Shown: in pieces, positions 1 to 13,100 of the stretch | Layout of the letters: each line of letters starts with the position of its first letter | How positions within the stretch are numbered: position 1 is the first letter of the stretch | From: Edaphochlamys debaryana | Lineage: Eukaryota; Chlorophyta; Chlorophyceae; Chlamydomonadales | Length of the DNA stretch: 64,000 nucleotides | Direction: 5' to 3' | Assembly: GCA_016858145.1 (NCBI GenBank) | Contig: JAEHOE010000108.1 | Span: 395,858-459,857 of the forward strand | Made by a program: the position numbers and the translations under genes | The notes under the pieces: generated by a model | Told to the model about the DNA's origin: nothing | The model's database searches: none | What the model saw: only the letters and a program-made list of their open reading frames with translations

Positions 1-16
1 AACCCCCCCTGCTTAC

Positions 17-1139
17 GTGGCAGCAGCACCTCCGCCGCGAAGGGCCCCAGCGCCGGCAGCACCGCCGCCTGGTGCCCCGCCCACCAGGCGGCCGCGGCAC
101 CGCTGTCAGCGCCGGAGAGGCGGGGGGAGCGGTATCCCTGCTGCCTGCAAAAAGGGGGGGCAGGGGCAGGGGCGGGGGTGAGGGGGAAGTGGCGAGGGGT
201 GGGAAGGGCAAAGCGCAAGGAGGGAAACATGCAGGGCCCCTCTCTCCGTGACCATCAATCTTGCCAGCCCCCCCCTCTGCCCCCCCCCCTCACCCCATGA
301 GCGTGAGAACCAGGGATAGCACCAGCTGCAACTCATCGCTGTTCTTGAGCTTGAACTGGTTCACCACCTGTGAGGTTCGGGAGAGTGTGGGCGTAGGTAA
401 TGGTTTTGTCGTGGCGGGATGGGCGAGCTGCACAGGTGCCGCCCCCGCCTCGCAATTCGCACTAGCAGCCCGAGGGGGGGCAAGGCATACAAGACAAACT
501 CCCCCCTACACCGCCAAGTTCCACCCCCACCCCACCCCACCCCCTCCCTCCCCCGCCTTACAACCCCCGCTCGGCCCCTCACCTCCCCCCGGGTGCTGTA
601 GCTCCCTGTCCCGCTGAACCTGAACTCCAGCACGTGGGCCGGGATCTGCTCGTACTTGCTGGCAGGTACGACAATCTCCGTGATGGATTTGAGGGGGTAC
701 GACTTGGTACCGGCGGCCGCGGCCGCCGCAGCTGCGGCCCCAGCCCCAGCCGCGGGGGCATCCTCGCCGGGATGGAGGACGTGGAGGGTGGGTTTGAAGC
801 CGCGTGCTTGCTTGCGGCGCCTCACGGTGAGGCATAGCAGGCGTGGTTGCGGAGCCTCTTTGGCTTGGAAGGTCTGGGGAGCAGGGGCGGGAAAGTGTGG
901 GGTGGAAAGGGGCGGAAGCTGGGCGGGTTGGGTCCGCGGCGGCACGGGCACGGGGACGGTCCAGCGCCATCCCCGCTGACCTTGGCCCCCAGCGCCTTGA
1001 GCAGCTGTGAACCCGTCGACTCCCCCTGCTGCTTGATTTTGAGTACATTGAAGGCCGCGACGAGAATCTCGTCGGTATTGGCAAACAGCGCCTCGGCCTC
1101 GCGCAGCAGAGCCGCATCGACGAGAGCCCTGCCGCTCAT
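17..1139 (-). CDS. Exocyst subunit SEC3-like protein, N-terminal part (partial)
   Basis: SEC3 is an exocyst subunit that tethers secretory vesicles to the plasma membrane; its N-terminal PH-like domain binds PIP2 and Rho GTPases. Exons read on the minus strand: 981-1139, 583-873, 294-367 and 17-144, all phase-consistent; a donor at 16 sends the gene off the left edge. The ATG at 1139 opens the frame. Exon 1 encodes a helical start (MSGRALVDAALLREAEALF). Exon 2 carries LCLTVRRRKQARGFKPTL, an Ala-rich insertion, then SYPLKSITEIVV and LEFRFSG. Exon 3 has NQFKLKNSDELQLVLSLVL. This alternation of short strands closed by a helix fits the SEC3 PIP2-binding domain. Plant SEC3 has the same order (basic strand, L+hLs.v strand, F.l.f, then a helix). 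The family call rests on pattern recognition of one domain, so another exocyst-type PH protein is possible. Confidence 0.6.
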
Positions 1140-4123
1140 GGTGGTCTACTGCAGTGCATTTGGAATCACAAAATGCATGGCTTAAACTCGGTATGCTGTT
1201 GCTGCGACTGGGCTCGGCAGCGAGCGGCATCAACAGGCCCTCTGCGCCCTCATACGGCACCTTCCGACTTGATGTTCCCCAAGCGTCAATTCAGTGTTAT
1301 TAAACCTTACCCTGCACTATCATATACACAGCCAGGAGCAGGAGCTTCGCGCGCTTCGGCTTCGGTCAAGAGCCTGCCTTTTCTGCTCCCCTCGCCGCAC
1401 CACAACAGCTTCCTTGACCTGTAATCCCACGATACATACTGTAACGTCGCAGCTTGGCCTTAGGGGCGCCAGCTGTCGGCAGGCTTCAACATCTCGCGGT
1501 GGCTTTAATTGCCCTGAGCTCCAGGCACCACTCCTAGCTGAGGAAGTACAGACCGAAACCAGGCGGCTCCTGGAGGAGCACTTCGAGTGGGTGGCGTAGT
1601 ATTCATACTAGTTGGACTTGCAGGCAAGGGGGGGTTGTGGGGGTCCGTGGGCCGTGCCGCCCCCCCTTCCCCCTGCGCAAGCAAATCCTGCCTGACCAAC
1701 AAACACCCACCTACTGAGCCCATGCCTCCCTGCACGTATGTTGGCCACCTCCGTGGTGGATCCAGGGTCCTGCACAGGAGGACGGATAGCCCCTCCTGCG
1801 AGGCTTCTCCTCGCCCCGTTCCGGGGACTCCTGGCGCTGGCCAAGGCACAGGGGCTCGGAACGCCGAGGCGTCGGGCGACGACACCCTCACCTCAACGCG
1901 CCCACATCACGGAGCAGGCCCCGCCCGGAGCAGGCGGGCCCCGCTCCAGCGATTATTGCCTTCCCAACGTCTCTTACCCTAGGTGCCCTCCGGCCGCCGA
2001 CCTCACTCCAGTGAGCAGCTCCGGATGCAAGGGGGGCAGCACTGGCGGTCGCAGCTCGACGGCCAGCAGGGCCGACGTCCAGCGGATCTTCGGCCTTGGA
2101 AGGGGCCTGAGGAGGCAGGCCGCGCTGGCGCCGCCTGTGACGCTTTGGTGCGGGCAGTTGGCGCTACATGTGTGTGGGGGGTGGCGCGCGCCGGCGTCCA
2201 AGGCTGGCGTGAAGCTGCGGCAGTGGTTGCCAGAACCGGCATTTCTCAACGCCATGAAGCTCGGGGCTCGGGTGCCTGTCTGTGCTCCACTGGGGGAGTA
2301 GTTACTCTAGGTAGCAGGCCTTATGACCGGCTGGCAGGAGGCTACCTTGTGGACCATTCCTGCCAGGCGTGGGGCCGCGGTGGCCGGGCACCGGTACGGT
2401 ATGTGTCACCCGGTGACGTCATTTCCCCCCTACCCCGCAGCCCGCACGTAACGCTCCGTGCAGTGCTGTATAGCCTGTGTGCGGACTGCACCGGGGGGCA
2501 TCGCTAAACCCCCGCAGGCCCCCACATGAGTCGACCGCGCAGCGCGGCTGTGTGCTCGGGCCCAGGGGGGGAAGCTCTGGCTCAGTTTGGTTCAGTTCAT
2601 GCGTGCCGTATGTCTCACCGGAATATGCTGCTCAAGGGGTTGAGGAACGCTGTGGGGTGGGTTGCGCGCACGCAGGCTCGACATTTGGGCCGCAAGGGGT
2701 GTGTGAACTGCGGGGGCACGTGTGGGTGCGCGGAGGCCACCTCGACATACCCTGTGATTTTTGAGTATTTCCCGCCAGATACGGAACACGAATGCTGTGG
2801 GGACGTATGGAACTTGCTCACGAGAGCTGGCTCCGCGTATTTGGGAGGGCGGGTTTGGCGGGAATGTAGCACGTGGCGGGGCCCGTGACCTTCAGCTGGG
2901 CTCCACTTGGCGTACTTCCAGTATGGCGAAATAGAGCTCTGCCTCTGCCAATGTCCGTAATACTGGCGCCTTGAGGCCGTCTGACCCAAGATATCTGCGA
3001 AATACTGGACCCACATACCATACCCGGGCAGCCTTGGGCCAGAAGCTGCACCCAGGGACGCTGGCCGAATGTCGACATGCAGCGCCCACCATTCGTCACC
3101 TCACCCCTGCAGACAGCTCCGCCGCCCCCCCTGCTGGCCTGCTCCACGGCCCCGCCTCCTCGCTCATAGCCAGTGCCACACACCCGCTGAAACTGCTCTC
3201 GGCTCCTCGCGACTGCATGCACAGGGGGCCTCTCCTGCTTACAGGGAAGCCTCTCGGCCCTGCCCCGCGCACCACGCCCCTCCACCTACCGCCGCCCCTG
3301 CGCAAGCTGGCCAGGGACGGAGAGCCTCGCGCCCCTCGTCGACAAGGACCCCCCCCCCCACGTCACTTCCCTCGTCCCTAAGCCGCAGGTCACAGCCCGA
3401 TACTGCTATTACTTGGCCAAGCCACGGCCGATGCCACGCTACTCTAGCTCCGGTCGCCTCCACGCCTGCGGCCAGGGCGGCCGCCTACCGCCGCCAATGC
3501 CACCAGCGCCTCGTCCTCGCGCCACCTCGGCCTCGGCATCCACGAACCCCTCCTCCTTTCCCCGACCTATACCGCGAGAGGCCATGTCCTTCCCCCTCCC
3601 CCCCCTCCTCGCCATCACCGCAACAAGCCTAAAGGCAACGCATACACCAGCCCCACTCGCCGCAAGCGCAGCTGGTTCGCGGTACCCCCCCCCCCTCTAC
3701 CCTCCCCAGCTTCCAGGTTGAGCGGTCCCTCCCGCCCTGCCCTGCCCTGACCCGCCGGCTGTTGTTAGCAGCCTTGAGCGGCCCGACCAGGCCCACCGCA
3801 AACAGTCCGCCTTCCACTGCTCCACTCCCAGCCGCTCGAGATGCCTCATTCCCCGGCGCACAGCACCCACTACCCTGCACCCCTTGCCTCCCACCCCACA
3901 CTTCACCCAGACATTACGTCCCCTGACGACGCCCAGTACCCTATGCCCGTGAAACCCCACTCCGCACTCGACAAGGTCAAGGCAGGCCCGCCCGCCCCTG
4001 GCCTAAGGCCCGAACTAGCTCCCGACCGAGATCTCAGTGCCCATAGAGGCCGACTGGGGGCCTGCACGCAGGCCCACGCAGGCCCACCGCATCCGGGCCC
4101 GGGGCCCGGGCCGGGCCCGTTCA
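1140..4123. other. Intergenic region between the SEC3-like 5' end and the Sec23-like 3' end
   Basis: Nearly 3 kb with no gene I can support. It should hold the SEC3-like promoter (just right of 1139) and the 3' UTR of the Sec23-like gene (left of 4124). Open frames on the plus strand near 1453-1599 and 1738-2301 lack recognisable domains or a convincing exon chain. A palindromic CRE-type site (cccggtgacgtcat) lies at about 2409-2422. A minus-strand TGTAA near 3239-3243 could be a distant poly(A) signal. A GC-only palindromic run (ggcccggggcccgggccggg) sits at about 4096-4117. Confidence 0.5.
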
Positions 4124-7100
4124 TCAGCCCTGCGCCGCCGCCGCCAGCTCGTGCTTCATCTGCATGGCCGCCTCGCCCTGCACGTGCTCTAGGAATTGGA
4201 CGAGCCCGAAGCCGCCGCCGCCGCCGCCGCCCGCCTCCCCAGCGTCCGGCTCGTCCAGCAGCAGCTGCTCGAACAGATCCGCGTCCTCGCCGCCCTCGCG
4301 CAGGATCTTGACCTGCAGATCAGGAGATCACAAGGATCATCGTAACGGATCTCGCGGCCGATCATGAGGCAATCCATGCGCATGAGTGGGACACGGGATC
4401 TGTCATCCAGACGTCAGGACATGGGCGCCCAAGCGAACCTTCCCATGTCCTCGCCCTTTCGGATCCGGATCTGGGTCTGGATCTTGCTCACCTGCGGCGT
4501 GATCCGCCTCTCGCTGCGGATGGCGGCGACCGCCTTGCGCAGGGCCGACTGCTGGGGCGGCGGGAAGGGCACCTCGGGCGGGCAGCGGGAGGTGTAGTAG
4601 ACCTGGGGGTGGGGGCACGGGCAAAAACGGGGGTGAAACGGGGGTGAGGGGGAGTAGTTGGAGGAGCCCACCAACTTGACGGATTGCTGACGTTTAGCAG
4701 ATAGACCAGCTGATCAAGAGCCGAGGGACGCCACGGAAACGCACTGCGATCAGCATGTATGCGTCCAGCAGGAAGATGGAACCTACAACGCCCCTACTGA
4801 AGCGCGCTAGATCGCGTTACTTAACGAGCTAGCCTCAACCCAGCGCGCATCATGATTAGGGTGTGTCCGTCCAGCCGGACAGCGAACCCCACCTCAGCAC
4901 ACCAGGGATTGCAGGGCACGACAGGACACGGGAACGCACCATGATCAGGATGTATGCGTCCAGCAGGAAGATGGGCGGCGCATCGGGCCCGGCCAGCGCC
5001 GCCCTTGACAGCGAGTGGCGGGGGAAGGCGAGGTGGTCGGGGTCGGTGTAGGACTGGGGGGGGGGGAAAGGGGGGAGGGGGCACTTGGGGTGAGCCGGGA
5101 TTGCATTGCTTCGCCTTGTAACGCCTGGAAGCGCCAGAGGCCGATCCACGTGGCACCACCCCTAAGCCGTACCTGCCCCCTTGTCCCCTTCCTGCCCTCA
5201 CTGCCCGCCACCAACACACCCCGCACCTCCCCCCAACCCGCTTGCCCCGCCCCACCTGCATCACGGGGTACACGGCCCGCACCAGCTCGTGCGGCGGCAG
5301 GCTGCTCCAGAGGTGGCGCAGGAAGGCGGTGAGGTCGGGGTGCTGCCCCTCCGCGAAGGGCGCCAGCAGGGGCGAGCGCAGCAGCGCGTACACCAGGCGG
5401 GGCAGGGGGGCCAGGAGGGGGGCCTGGGAGAAGTGCAGGTCGGCCTGTGGGGGAGGGCAGCGAAAGGTGGGGGAAGGTGGGGGAACAAAAGGGGGGTGAG
5501 GTGTAAATGAAAGCGGAGTGTGTCAAGGGCGGGACAGGGGGGCCTGGGAGATGAGCAGGTCGGCCTGTGGGGGAGGGGGAGGCGAGGGGAGGGTGGGGCA
5601 GTGCGGGAGCGGGATATGACACAGAGAGGGGCTGCAGCGTGTTGGGGACAGTGCAAGCCCCCCAGTCTGCCCCAGCGGCCGCCCTGCCCGCTAGCCCTTT
5701 CACCCTTCGGCAACGCCAGCCCCGCCCCAACGCCCGCTTCCCACCCCCACCCACCGGCACCGTGGACAGCTGCTGCGGCGTCAGGTTGGAGTGCACGTTC
5801 CTGCGGGGGGGGGAGGAGGTCGGAGTGTGTGAGGTGACCACCCATGAGCCACACCCACAAACCCCAGGAGCAACTTCACGACCACCCCCGGCACACTCCG
5901 CGCCACCCAGCAACCATGGCCGAACCCTCGATCCGGGCCCCTCCCTCCCCCCCCACCTGTGGTAGTTGAGGGCGAGGATGACCAGCCAGTCCCGCAGCAG
6001 CAGCCGGGCCTCCTGCAGGCCCTGTGTGTGTGGGGGGGGGGGGGGGTAGAAGGTGAGGGGGAAGGTGAGGGGGGAGAAGAGGCAGGCGTGTAGAGGTGCA
6101 GGAACCCAGAGGGCACAGACTTGCCAAGTTGGCTTGCCCGAATTCCCCCGGAGAAAGGAACGGGGCTACGCCATTGCGATCGCGTCTCAGCGGACGCTCT
6201 TCTCACTCTTCCGCTTTTGGATAGTAGGGTACCCGAGTTAGGAGTCCGTCATGCGATGGGGCGGCCGAGCACTCGCTCACGAACGCATGCTATTACGCTT
6301 GTGTCAGCTGTCGGTTTTCTTAGCGACGACTCGCGCCCTTTCGGAGGCGACGGCGTCGTCGAGGTTTAGTCGAAGTGTTCGCTCGGCCAACAAGCGCGAC
6401 CAAATCCGGACACAGGCCGCAGCAACGCCTGCTTCGCGACCTATGGTATGACACTTAAAGAACGTAGAGAGCTACACATGAAGCGGAGGTGATAAAGTCA
6501 TTGATACCAGGCGTGCCTGACGACGCCACACCCGGTTGGCACCCTCAGTCGCCCCCTCCCGTTGAGTACCCGAGTGCCCTCACTCGAGAGCCTCTTCACT
6601 TGCACATCACACTGACATTCAAATCCCCAAAGAAGGGGCAAGCCTTGACTGCTGCGCAGCTCAGTGGTTTCCAGCAAGGGGCAACACCAAGAGCTGCGCT
6701 GACACCTTCCCTTCGGCCCTTCCCGCCTCCCCCTCATAACCATACACGTATCCCGCCGGCAGCCCCCCGCTTGCACCCCGCTTCTCACCTGCGCCTCCGC
6801 CGCCCGCAGGATCTTGTGCATTAGTAATGTGACCACGGCGTCCGGGTTAGTGTGTGCGTACACGTCAGCAACGGTGGCGGCAGTCATGACCTGACAGGGG
6901 GTGGAAGAGGGGGAGAGGGGGGGAGGGTAGGATGGGAGGAAGGGGGAGGGAAGTGTCAGCCAGGACATGGTCTAAGCGACGAGTAAGGGGCATCGGGGGC
7001 AAGTATGGTAGACATTCAAGAGAGGAGGGACAGCACTCACTCTATTCCTCTCCACAGTTTCCCCAGTTACCAACCAACCCCCAGCCCCGTTCCAACAAGC

Positions 7101-10100
7101 TCACCCGGTACGTCGCCACTCGCAGCCGCCGCTGCAGCCAGTACCGCCGCCCCTCGCCCGCCGCCGCCGCGCCGCCGCCGCCGTTGGCCTCGGCGTCGCC
7201 CTTGTGCTCCGGGGGCCCCCGCTCCGCCACCAAGGCGGTGTACTGGAAGGCGACTTGCAGTGTGGGCGGCAGTGAGGTGGTGACGCCCGAAAAGCCGGAT
7301 GGGGTTGCGTAGTCGAAGTCGACTGTGTGCGAAAGGGGAGAGGAGGTCGGGGAGGGGGGGGTGCAGGGCGGACGGGGGTTGGAAGGAGAGAGGGCAGGGC
7401 AGGAGGGCAGGGCAGAGATGTGGTGACGCCCGAGCGAGAAGCCCGAGGGCGAGGCGTAGTCGAAATCGACTATGGAGGCGGGGTGCGAGAAGGGTGGACG
7501 GGCGACAGGGTGATAGGGGAGAGGTGTGTGAGGGCGGGGCACAGAACGCCGCTACTACAGCCACTGCTGCTACTTATTGTAACTGCTGCTATGCCGTCAC
7601 AAGCATTGAAGTGCCAATCCCTTTTGTGCTTCCCGCACCGTCACGCACGGCAGCGCCATCCCACCCGCGAAGCCAGCCGTGAGGGGCAAAGCGAAGCGTA
7701 CAACACAAGCCCCGACAGGGCCCCAACTCCTACGTCCACCCCGCGCTACAGCCCCTTGCAAGACAGCGGGCCCCTGCCCCCTGCTCCCCCCTGCCCCTGC
7801 CCCCACCGCCCCACCCGCGAATGCGTCGCTGGGGTCCGCTGCAATGATGTGGTGGAGGTCGGGGATGGTGGGGTCGGGGAAGAGGCGGCCGTAGTGCCGC
7901 ACCACCTGTGAAGGGCATAGTGTAAGGGGAATGGCGGGGAGTAAGGGGAGTGGAGGGTGAATGGAGGCAGAGGCGCGTGCCCGCCAGCTGCCAGCCCTGT
8001 TCCCCTCGCGGTTCCCCTTGCTCGCAATGAAGTGCGGGGAGGTGTGCTCTCAAGTGAGCTCCCCTCGGCCTCCTCCCCCTCTCCACCCTGCCCCGCCCCG
8101 TGTGACGGCCCCGCCCCCACGTCCCCACCACACCCTTGCATGGCCTTGCGCCTTGTGGGGCATCCCAAGCACGCTCCTCGCAGCCCTCACTCCCCCAGCC
8201 CCGCTTGCCTTGAAGTGCGGGGAGGTGCGCAGGCGGATGATGCCCACCGCGGCGCTGGGGCTGCTGAGGCGCAGGTACACGTCCTGAGCGGGATGAGTGG
8301 CGATGAGGGGGGTATGGGTGGGGCGGTTGGACCCCAAAGGCCACAGGACCCCCGACCCAAGCCCACGAGACACACGGCCAACCACCAACCGCCAACCACC
8401 AACCGCCAACTACCAACCGCACCTGCGGCATGGCGCTCTCGTCAACCGAGGGGTACAGGTACACGGCCCCACCCGTGGAGCTGCACAGGGGGTCCAGGAA
8501 GCGCAGTCCCAGCGCCCCCTGCGACACCGCAAACAGGTCCACGCACACGCCCAACGAGGCGCAGGCGGCGGCGGCCTGGGGAGGGGACAGCAGGGGGGGA
8601 GGGAGGAGGGGGGAGCCGTATTGGTAAAAGCGTAAGGCGAGAAAGCAGAAGGGGTGAGAGTGAGCGAGCGGGAGACAAGGGGGGATGGCGCGATACCCTC
8701 TGACCGTTGACGAGGGCACGTCGTGCAGCCGCGCATGCGGCCCCTCCCATCCCCGCTGATTTCCAGCACCGACCGTAGCCAAAACCCAGCCGCAACCAAA
8801 ACCGCAACCGGCACGAAGTACGGCAACCGCAGCGCGTGCCGCACCTGCTCATAGAATTCCACTGACGACGAGGGCACGTCGTGCAGCCACGCGTCCGGGT
8901 CCGCCTCCGCATCCACCGCCACGTCAGCCCCCGCCCCCGCGCCGGGCGCGGCGCTGGGACCGGGGTGCGGCAGGGCCGGGCCGGTGGGGGGGTGGGGGGG
9001 CGCGGAGGCGTGGCCGCCGGGGGCCAGGGCGCGGGCGGCGGCCGCGGCGGCGGCGGCCGCAACGGCGCGGCGGCGGCGGGGATTGATGAGGCGGCCAATG
9101 CCAAAGTCGGGCACGCCTGTAGTTGGGTGGGGACAGGGCGGGTAGCGGGGCGCTCGGCGCTAGGTGCGGGGCGCTCACGCAAGCGCCCCAAAGCCGCACG
9201 CCCCCAGGACCCAGCAGAATGTTGGCAGGCTTCGCGGCCTTTGCTCCTCATCGCCTGCCTGCCTGCTAGTCCCAGCGACAACAACCTCCCGTTGGTGATT
9301 GTCGGCAGCCCCACCCGCCCCCGCACCCGCCTGCCCAGATACACACCACACGACTACCGGTACAGGTGGTGTTCAGCAGCCCCACCCTCCCACGCACCGC
9401 ACACATCGCACACAGTCCCTGACACAGCAGCCCCTGACACAGCAGCCCCTGACACAGCAGCCCCTGACACAGCAGTCCCTGACACAGCAGTCCCTGACAC
9501 AGCAGTCCCTGACACAGCAGCCCCTGACACAGCAGCCCCTGACACAGCAGTCCCTGACACAGCAGCCCCTGACACAGCAGCCCCTGACACAGCAGTCCCT
9601 GACACAGCAGTCCCTGACACAGCAGCCCCTGACACAGCAGCCCCTGACACAGCAGTCCCTGACACAGCAGTCCCTGTCACAGCAGTCCCTGACACAGCAG
9701 CCCCTGACACAGCAGTCCCTGACACATCAGTCCCTGACACAGCAGCCCCAGCAAAACATATGTTGGTGCTATAGCACCCACCGCTGGTGAAGAGCAGAAG
9801 CTTGACGGGCGACTGGTTCTGCGACAGGTGGTCGGCGCCCACCACTGAGGCGCTGGTGGCGCCTGCCGAGCCCATGCCGTGGTGGGCCACGAAGGGGGGC
9901 GCCTGGAGCACCTGGGGGAGGGGGAGGGGGGAGGAAGGGGAGGAAGGGGGAAGGGGGAGATCTAAGTTGAAGCTTAAAGGGAGGGCGGGTGTTTAGTTGG
10001 AGGGGGTTGGGGGAGGGAGAGGTTGCAGCAAGTGCAGCAGGAAACGCGGAGCCGGTGAGGGCGCGCTGCCACCGTACCGGTCCCGCATTTCTCCCGTACC

Positions 10101-13100
10101 GCTGCCGTACCGCTCCCGTTCGTCCGTACCTTGAGGTAGTCGAGTACGGCCACCAGGGCGGGTCCGAGGCCGCGCGACGCGGGGGGCGGCCCGAAGCCGC
10201 CCGCGGCCCCGCCCTGCCCCGGCGCGCCCCGGCTCATACCCGACTCCTGCCCCGGCGCCCCCGGCGGGGGGTGCGCCTGCGCGCCGGGGTGGCTCAGGTC
10301 GTGGTTGGCTCCGAAGCCCTGTGAGGGCAGAGTGGGGGGTTGGGGCGGAGGGGGAGGGGAAGGTAATCGAGAGGGGACGTAGAGGGTGGCACAGGTCGTG
10401 GTTGGGTGTGGTTGGGTGTGGTTGGGTGTGGTTGGGTGTGGTTCAAGCATTGGGGGGGGGGGGGTACAGAGGGCCTTCGGCATGATCTGCTCCTCCGGCG
10501 CCCTCATCCTCCCCTCCACTTATCGCCTCCCCTTGGTCATCCCCCCCCCCCCCCCCCCCCCCCCACACACACGCCCCCACCTCCTCCGGCACCATTCGCT
10601 CCTCCAGAGCCCTCACCCTGCTCTCCCTTTCCTCCTCCCCTTCAGCCCTTCCCCCTCTACCCTTTCCCCCCCCCCACGCCCCCACCTCCTCCGGCACCAT
10701 CTGCTCCTCCAGCGCCCGCGTGATCTGGCCCTTGAAGGCGCCCACGGGGGCAAGCAGCGAGGCCAGGGGCAGCACCTGCGGGGGGGGGGAGGGGGGAGGG
10801 GGATTGAGGGGGGAAGGCCCGAGGTCAGCTTGCAGACATGGCAGACGGCAGCACCTGCGGGGGCAGCTCAAGGTCACGTTGCCGAGGCCGCTACACCGGC
10901 TGGGGGATGCGCGCTGGACGCCGCAACCCGCGCACACAATCGGGGGCATGCGCAAACCTGCCCTCTCCCCAGTACTCCCAGCCGCTCCGCCAAATGATGC
11001 GCGGCACCCCTCGCCCCGGCCCGAGTTCCCGAACGTGCTCCTGACTGCCACCCCTGTCCTGCGCGGCCTCCTTGGCCCGTGCCCCCAGGCCCAGCCAGGC
11101 CCACGCCCAGACCACCCGGGCCCCAAGGCCCAGGCCCAGGCCCAGACCACACGCCGCCCACCTCTGACAGCGGCGCTGCCACGGCGGGGCTGGAGGCCGC
11201 CGCCGCCGCCGCCGAGGTGACGGCGCCGCCGGGCGTGGAGCGTGGCGCGGGTTCGTACATCTGCACGTACCGTACGGACGGGTGCGCCGCCCGTACGTCG
11301 TGCAGACCCAGCTGTAGGAAGAGAGAAGGGAGGAGAAGCGGAAGGGTTGAGGAAAGAGGTGTAACCAAGCTTAAGAGGGGTGTTGCATCCGAGTGCCCCC
11401 GTGAAACCCCGCCGTGCCCAGCCCCCAGAACCCTCATTCGCCGTGGACCCCCTTGCCCCTGCCTTCCCTCGGCAACCTGTTCTCAGCGTGCCCCAACAGC
11501 GCATGCCCGCCCTCACCCCGCCCCCTGCGCCCTCAGCCCCCTCTCCCCCCCAACCCAAGACGGCTTCCCGCCACCTGACCGCCCCACACGCCCGCAGAAG
11601 ACCTCCGGTCCCGCGCTGCCCCTCTCCCGCTTAGCCGCCCACCCCAACTGCTTCCCTGGCCTACAAGAAGAGCCCTCCACCCACCCCACCCCTTCCAACC
11701 ATCCACCCTGTGTGAAAGGCGATGACCGCTCAGCCGCAGAAGACCCCCGGCCACACCTGCCTTCCCTCCCCGCTTCACCGCACCCACCACAGCGCCCCAC
11801 CTTTTTAAACCCACCCCAACCCCTCCACACCCACCCTGTGGGTGCCAACATGGGGTCAGCACCATACCCACACCCACCCCTTCCACCCACCCTGTGCGAG
11901 AAGGTGATGAGCGCGAACCGCGTCACGGGCGGCAGCGCCTCCAGCGCCGCCTCCAGGCTGCTCCGCACCAGCTCCAGAAACTCCTCCCCAGAGGCCGTGT
12001 CTACCAGGGCAACAACCACCGGGCCCGGACCGGACACCGCGCCCTGCAGGCCGGACAGGAGGCCGGACAGGGCCGGACAGAGATCGGACCGGGGAGGCCG
12101 GACATCCCAATTGGGTTTCGGGACGAAGCATGGGAGCCGCCCAACAACGCCAGCGGGCCCCTGCTGTACCTGCTGTACCCCTCACCCTTCTGCACCCCCC
12201 CTCCGTCACCTCCTGCTCCACCCCTGCCCCTGCCCTCACCGCGTCCGGCGGCAGCTGCACCAGCGACGGCTCCTCCGCCAGGGTCTCGAACACCTCGCAC
12301 CGCACCTCGGGCAGCGACTGGAGCACGGCGGGGTCAAGCCGGTACCTGGGGAGGGGCGGGGAGGGTGGGGAGAGGCGGGGAGCGGCAGGGGGAGCGGGGG
12401 AGGAAGCTGAGCGGGGGAGGAGCTGGGTGGGGGGGTTGGGCTGGAGGGCGGAGCGTGGCAGGGGACGCCGTCGCTGAAGCTCACTCGGCGCCACAAACGC
12501 AGCTCGCAGCCCCGCAACCATGCACGGGCCCGGACCCGGAGGGGGTGGCGGAAGGGCCTGTCGCTGCAAGTCCCCTCCCCAATCGATCCCCCTGAGTCAC
12601 CCGCCTCGCAACCCCACTCCGGGTGGCCCCGTCGCCACCCCGGCCCCCCGCCCATCCCGTGGGCCTGCCCGCACTCCTCACCGCCTCAGCAAGGGCCATG
12701 TGCGTCCACCGCAGCTCATAGCCCCACCCACCGCCTGACCGTAACCAGATGCCCCGTTCCCCCCCTCCCCGCCGCCCCCGCCATCCATCCCCGCTGCGCC
12801 TGTCGGAGCTCCCCACCGCCTCTGCATCTGCGGCTTGAGCGCGTTGTGGCGGTTGCACAGCGAGCACACCCATCCGCCGGTGTCGAAGGCGCAGTAGCAG
12901 TTGATGTAGCTGGGGGTGTGGGGAGGAAGGAGGGGAGGGTGGGGGTGGGGGCTGGGGGGGCGCGCAGGCAGCCTCTACAGGGCGGGTACACGGAGCCTCA
13001 CCGCTGCTGCAAGCGGCGCTGAGAGGCAGTCCCCCGGCCCCCGTGCCTACGAGCCGTGCGGTGCCGCGTCCGCCTCACCCGACGGCCCCTGCCTTCGCTA

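Noticed and set aside
1738..2301. Possible plus-strand gene between the SEC3-like and Sec23-like genes
   Set aside because: No recognisable motif, no convincing exon chain and no start context; left as unassigned.
2765..2868. Pair of E2F-like sites (tttcccgcc and ggcgggaat)
   Set aside because: GC-rich short motifs expected by chance, with no gene start nearby.
8359..8422. CRISPR-like short repeats (ccaaccaccaaccgccaac)
   Set aside because: Simple tandem microsatellite without spacers, in an intron of a eukaryotic gene.
9299..9911. Repetitive proteins encoded by the 15-bp array on both strands
   Set aside because: The array lies in intron 9 of the Sec23-like gene; frames stay open only because 15 is divisible by three.
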